Part shown: positions 29,912 to 31,702 of the stretch, piece after piece
Numbering within the stretch: position 1 is the stretch's first letter
Layout: every line of letters starts with the position of its first letter
Source of the DNA: a virus
Direction: 5' to 3' (one strand)
DNA length: 31,702 nt
Virus record (IMG/VR): IMGVR_UViG_3300009011_000044
Span: 1 to 31,702 of that record
The notes under the pieces: generated by a model
Database searches by the model: none
Told to the model about the DNA's origin: nothing
What the model saw: the letters and a program-made list of their open reading frames with translations, nothing else
Program-made: the position numbers and the translations under genes

Positions 29912-30131
29912 CCCACTCAAGCGACCGGTGATCGACCGGATCAGCATCGTCTTTCGCCCTGCAGATGGGCAGACACTGGAACAGATCGCGTCATTAACAT
30001 TCGTGGAATGGCAGGCAAATGGGAGGGTATGGCGTTTCCAGCGCGCATTACCCGCGGTCGTGACGCGACACCTAAAACTGATTCGGAAATCGTGTCGCGA
30101 CACGCAGGGGGTGACTGATGGGGGCTGCTGA
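29904..30131 (+). CDS. 75-aa hypothetical protein between csrA and xis
   Basis: The frame starts at an ATG at 29904, eight bases inside the csrA end, and ends at 30131, 14 bases inside the next gene. The product begins [20 protein letters not shown], has [20 protein letters not shown] and a basic helical end ([13 protein letters not shown]). No family is recognised. The overlaps suggest translational coupling in the integration operon; a small nucleic-acid binding factor is possible from its charge. Confidence 0.7.
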   Translation: MRNPLKRPVIDRISIVFRPADGQTLEQIASLTFVEWQANGRVWRFQRALPAVVTRHLKLIRKSCRDTQGVTDGGC

Positions 30132-30462
30132 AAAAATTCCCGAAGATGAGAGCCACGACAAGGTGACCGAAAAGCGGATGGCGGAGCTTGTGGGCACCAC
30201 GGCGAAGGCGCTGCAGCGAAAGAGAGAGCGGAAGATTATCCCGCAAGGTGTCTGGTCAAAAATTGATGGCCGGATCCTGTACAGCAAAAGGAGATACGAC
30301 GAATGGATCGAAAGCCTGTGGACCTGCCAGCCGGTGTTGAGCTTGTCGGTCGTTCAATCCGGATTCGCTTCTCCTGGAATAAGAAGCGGTGCTGCGAAAC
30401 GCTCCCCTTCCCTCAAACCCCGAAAGGAATCGCTGCAGCGGCGGGCCTTCGTACTCAGGTGA
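30118..30462 (+). CDS. xis: Excisionase-like DNA-binding protein
   Basis: The 114-aa protein has an N-terminal winged-helix-like region (about 18-65) with KRMAELVGTTAKALQRKRER and then GVWSKIDGRILYSKRRYDEW, typical of the excisionase/AlpA-type proteins found just upstream of prophage integrases in Pseudomonas. It would steer the integrase towards excision by bending DNA at the att sites. The last 53 codons overlap the integrase start (30303-30462) in another frame, an unusually long overlap. The C-terminal part is basic and low in structure. It may be longer than a minimal Xis because of that overlap. Confidence 0.85.
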   Translation: MGAAEKIPEDESHDKVTEKRMAELVGTTAKALQRKRERKIIPQGVWSKIDGRILYSKRRYDEWIESLWTCQPVLSLSVVQSGFASPGIRSGAAKRSPSLKPRKESLQRRAFVLR

Positions 30463-31487
30463 AGCAGCTGGATAAGCTCGGCGCGCTTACCCCCGAGAAG
30501 TATGCCGAGTTGTTCCCGGGCACGCGCAGCGCGGAGATTCAAAGCGTACCTATTTTTTTCGACTACGCCCAGGACTGGCTCGACAGTCTGCAGATCGTCG
30601 AGAGCACGCGCAAAAACTACCGGTCAACCCTTCAGAATTACTGGGTTCCGTACTTGGCCGACAAGCCGATGGACAAGGTGACGCCGGTCATCATGCGAAA
30701 GATCGTCAACGACATTCAGTGGACTTCACCGGTGCGCCGCAAGAATGCCATTCGGTTGGTGACCACGATCTTTACCCAGGCCGTGCGCGACGAGCTCATC
30801 ACCCGAAACCCGGCCAGTTCGATTCCCGCTACCCGCGTTCCGAAGCGAGACCTCGATCCTTTCACGCGGCCGGAAGCCGATCTGATGATTTCCAAGCTGT
30901 ACGAACTGACGAGTGGTTTACAGCAGATTTATGCCATCTTCTTTGAGTTCTCTTTTTACACCGGGATGCGCCCGGGAGAGGCTATGGCCCTGCGCTGGGC
31001 GGAAGTTGACATGCGCAAAAAAACAGCCCGAGTTTGCCGGATTCGCATCTATGGGAAGATTCAGGAACGAACTAAAACAAAGACCTCTCGCGAAGTTTTA
31101 TTGAACGATCGCGCGATGAAGGCGCTCGAAAAAGCCAGGCCACTTACGGCGGCACGTTCTGATTACGTGTTCGCGCCGGAAGGATCGGGTGATAGGTCCG
31201 AACTGTTTATCCGATCCGAGACTGGCCCAAAACGCTACTGGTTGAGCGCGCTGCGGAAGTTAGGAATTCGGCATCGCAGGATGTATGACACGCGCCACAC
31301 GTACGCAACGATGTGTTTGATGTCAGGCATGAATCCAGCATTCATTGCCGCACAGCTTGGACACAGCGTTCAGGTACTGCTTTCCACCTATGCCAAGTGG
31401 ATCAGCTCGCCAAGTGATTGGGCTGAGCTTGAGAAGCTTGACAAAATTGAAAGTGGTACAAAAACGGTACGAGAAAATCACCAGTAG
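30303..31487 (+). CDS. int: Tyrosine recombinase integrase
   Basis: The 394-aa integrase has an arm-binding N-terminus of the DUF3596 type (PAGVELVGRSIRIRFSWNKK, ALTPEKYAELFP), a SAM-like core-binding domain (about 85-165) and a C-terminal catalytic domain with Arg223 (YTGMRPGEA), Lys near 258-260, Arg331 and its neighbour His332 (YDTRHTYAT), His354 (LGHS) and the nucleophile Tyr363 (STYAKW). GGAG lies nine bases before the ATG, inside the excisionase gene. It recombines phage attP with the host site. It ends only 36 bp before the host asnO-like gene, so one att site lies just beyond it. Confidence 0.97.
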   Translation: MDRKPVDLPAGVELVGRSIRIRFSWNKKRCCETLPFPQTPKGIAAAAGLRTQVKQLDKLGALTPEKYAELFPGTRSAEIQSVPIFFDYAQDWLDSLQIVESTRKNYRSTLQNYWVPYLADKPMDKVTPVIMRKIVNDIQWTSPVRRKNAIRLVTTIFTQAVRDELITRNPASSIPATRVPKRDLDPFTRPEADLMISKLYELTSGLQQIYAIFFEFSFYTGMRPGEAMALRWAEVDMRKKTARVCRIRIYGKIQERTKTKTSREVLLNDRAMKALEKARPLTAARSDYVFAPEGSGDRSELFIRSETGPKRYWLSALRKLGIRHRRMYDTRHTYATMCLMSGMNPAFIAAQLGHSVQVLLSTYAKWISSPSDWAELEKLDKIESGTKTVRENHQ

Positions 31488-31523
31488 CGACACACATGCC
31501 GAAATACAAAGGGCTTACAGTAA
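31488..31523. other. Prophage-host junction (candidate att region)
   Basis: Between the integrase stop and the host gene start there are only 36 bp, without a clear ribosome-binding site or promoter. One prophage end must lie here or within the first codons of the next gene. The core sequence cannot be fixed without the other end. Confidence 0.55.
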
Positions 31524-31702
31524 ATGTGCGGATTAGCTGGCGAGTTACGTTTTGATCATCAACCTGCAGACCTTGCAGCCATTGAACGAATCACCCATCA
31601 CCTGGCCCCTCGCGGCCCTGACGCATGGGGCTTTCATGCCCAAGGGCCGATTGCCCTGGGCCACCGTCGCCTGAAAATCATGGACCTGTCGGACGGCTCG
31701 GC
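31524..31702 (+). CDS. N-acetylglutaminylglutamine amidotransferase-like protein (5' end, host gene)
   Basis: The frame begins MCGLAGELRFDHQPADLAAI and continues RITHHLAPRGPDAWGF and IALGHRRLKIMDLSDGS to the window edge. Cys2 after the start Met is the catalytic nucleophile of class II glutamine amidotransferases, and RGPDAWG and GHRRL are their conserved motifs. The sequence fits the asparagine-synthase family member that makes the osmoprotectant dipeptide amide NAGGN in Pseudomonas. Only 59 complete codons are seen. The first codons are unusually A/T-rich (two TTA Leu codons), whereas the following codons are typical GC-rich host codons. Confidence 0.88.
   Translation, partial: MCGLAGELRFDHQPADLAAIERITHHLAPRGPDAWGFHAQGPIALGHRRLKIMDLSDGS

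Noticed and set aside
29120-30103. Leftward 327-codon frame opposite the LuxR-type and csrA genes
   Set aside because: Mirror of genes with clear families and promoters on the plus strand.
1-31702. Transfer RNA or ribosomal RNA genes and insertion sequences
   Set aside because: I found no clover-leaf, rRNA-like stretch or transposase frame; the integrase is of the phage type.

Overview
The window is most of an integrated lambda/HK97-type siphophage (a temperate, non-contractile-tailed prophage) plus the first 60 codons of a host gene at the right edge. The host looks like a Pseudomonas. The truncated gene at 31524-31702 starts like the asparagine-synthase-type N-acetylglutaminylglutamine amidotransferase of pseudomonads, the base composition is GC-rich, and several phage genes (DUF3077, the Rha-like protein, the CsrA/RsmA copy) are of types common in Pseudomonas prophages. 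The species cannot be fixed from the sequence.

Layout from left to right. Positions 1-20464 are the late region, transcribed leftwards (minus strand); read in transcription order it runs holin, Rz/Rz1, a small membrane peptide, HNH endonuclease, a candidate cos site, small and large terminase, a small membrane protein, portal, prohead protease, major capsid protein, a HeH/LEM-like protein, head-tail connector, head closure, a small unknown protein, gp10-like tail component, tail terminator, tail tube, gpG and frameshifted gpG-T, a secreted protein of unknown role, tape measure, gpM, gpL, gpK, gpI, gpJ, and the start of a gene downstream of J. Five strong stem-loops sit just after stop codons inside this late operon. 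No endolysin gene is visible with the lysis genes.

Positions 20465-21616 are a small accessory zone: a probable late promoter followed by a terminator, a rightward 65-aa gene, and a leftward two-gene unit of unknown function, separated by bidirectional terminators. Positions 21683-27587 are a ten-gene, tightly overlapping leftward early operon with the replication genes (O-like initiator carrying an internal iteron cluster, DnaC-like loader, DnaB-like helicase), a Rha-like regulator and several unknown genes; the last gene holds the usual place of a late regulator. Positions 27588-27947 are a leader between cro and this operon with palindromes, two tiny reading frames and a terminator.

Positions 27948-29149 are the immunity switch: a leftward Cro-like gene, two similar operators, and a rightward CI-type repressor with an S24 peptidase domain but no visible Ala-Gly or Cys-Gly cleavage site in the linker. 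Positions 29205-31487 are a second rightward operon with its own good promoter: a LuxR-type HTH protein, a complete CsrA/RsmA homologue with a possible autoregulatory hairpin, a 75-aa unknown protein, an excisionase-like protein and a tyrosine integrase. The integrase ends 36 bp before the host gene, so the prophage end lies there. The left prophage end, tail fibre genes and probably the endolysin lie outside the window.
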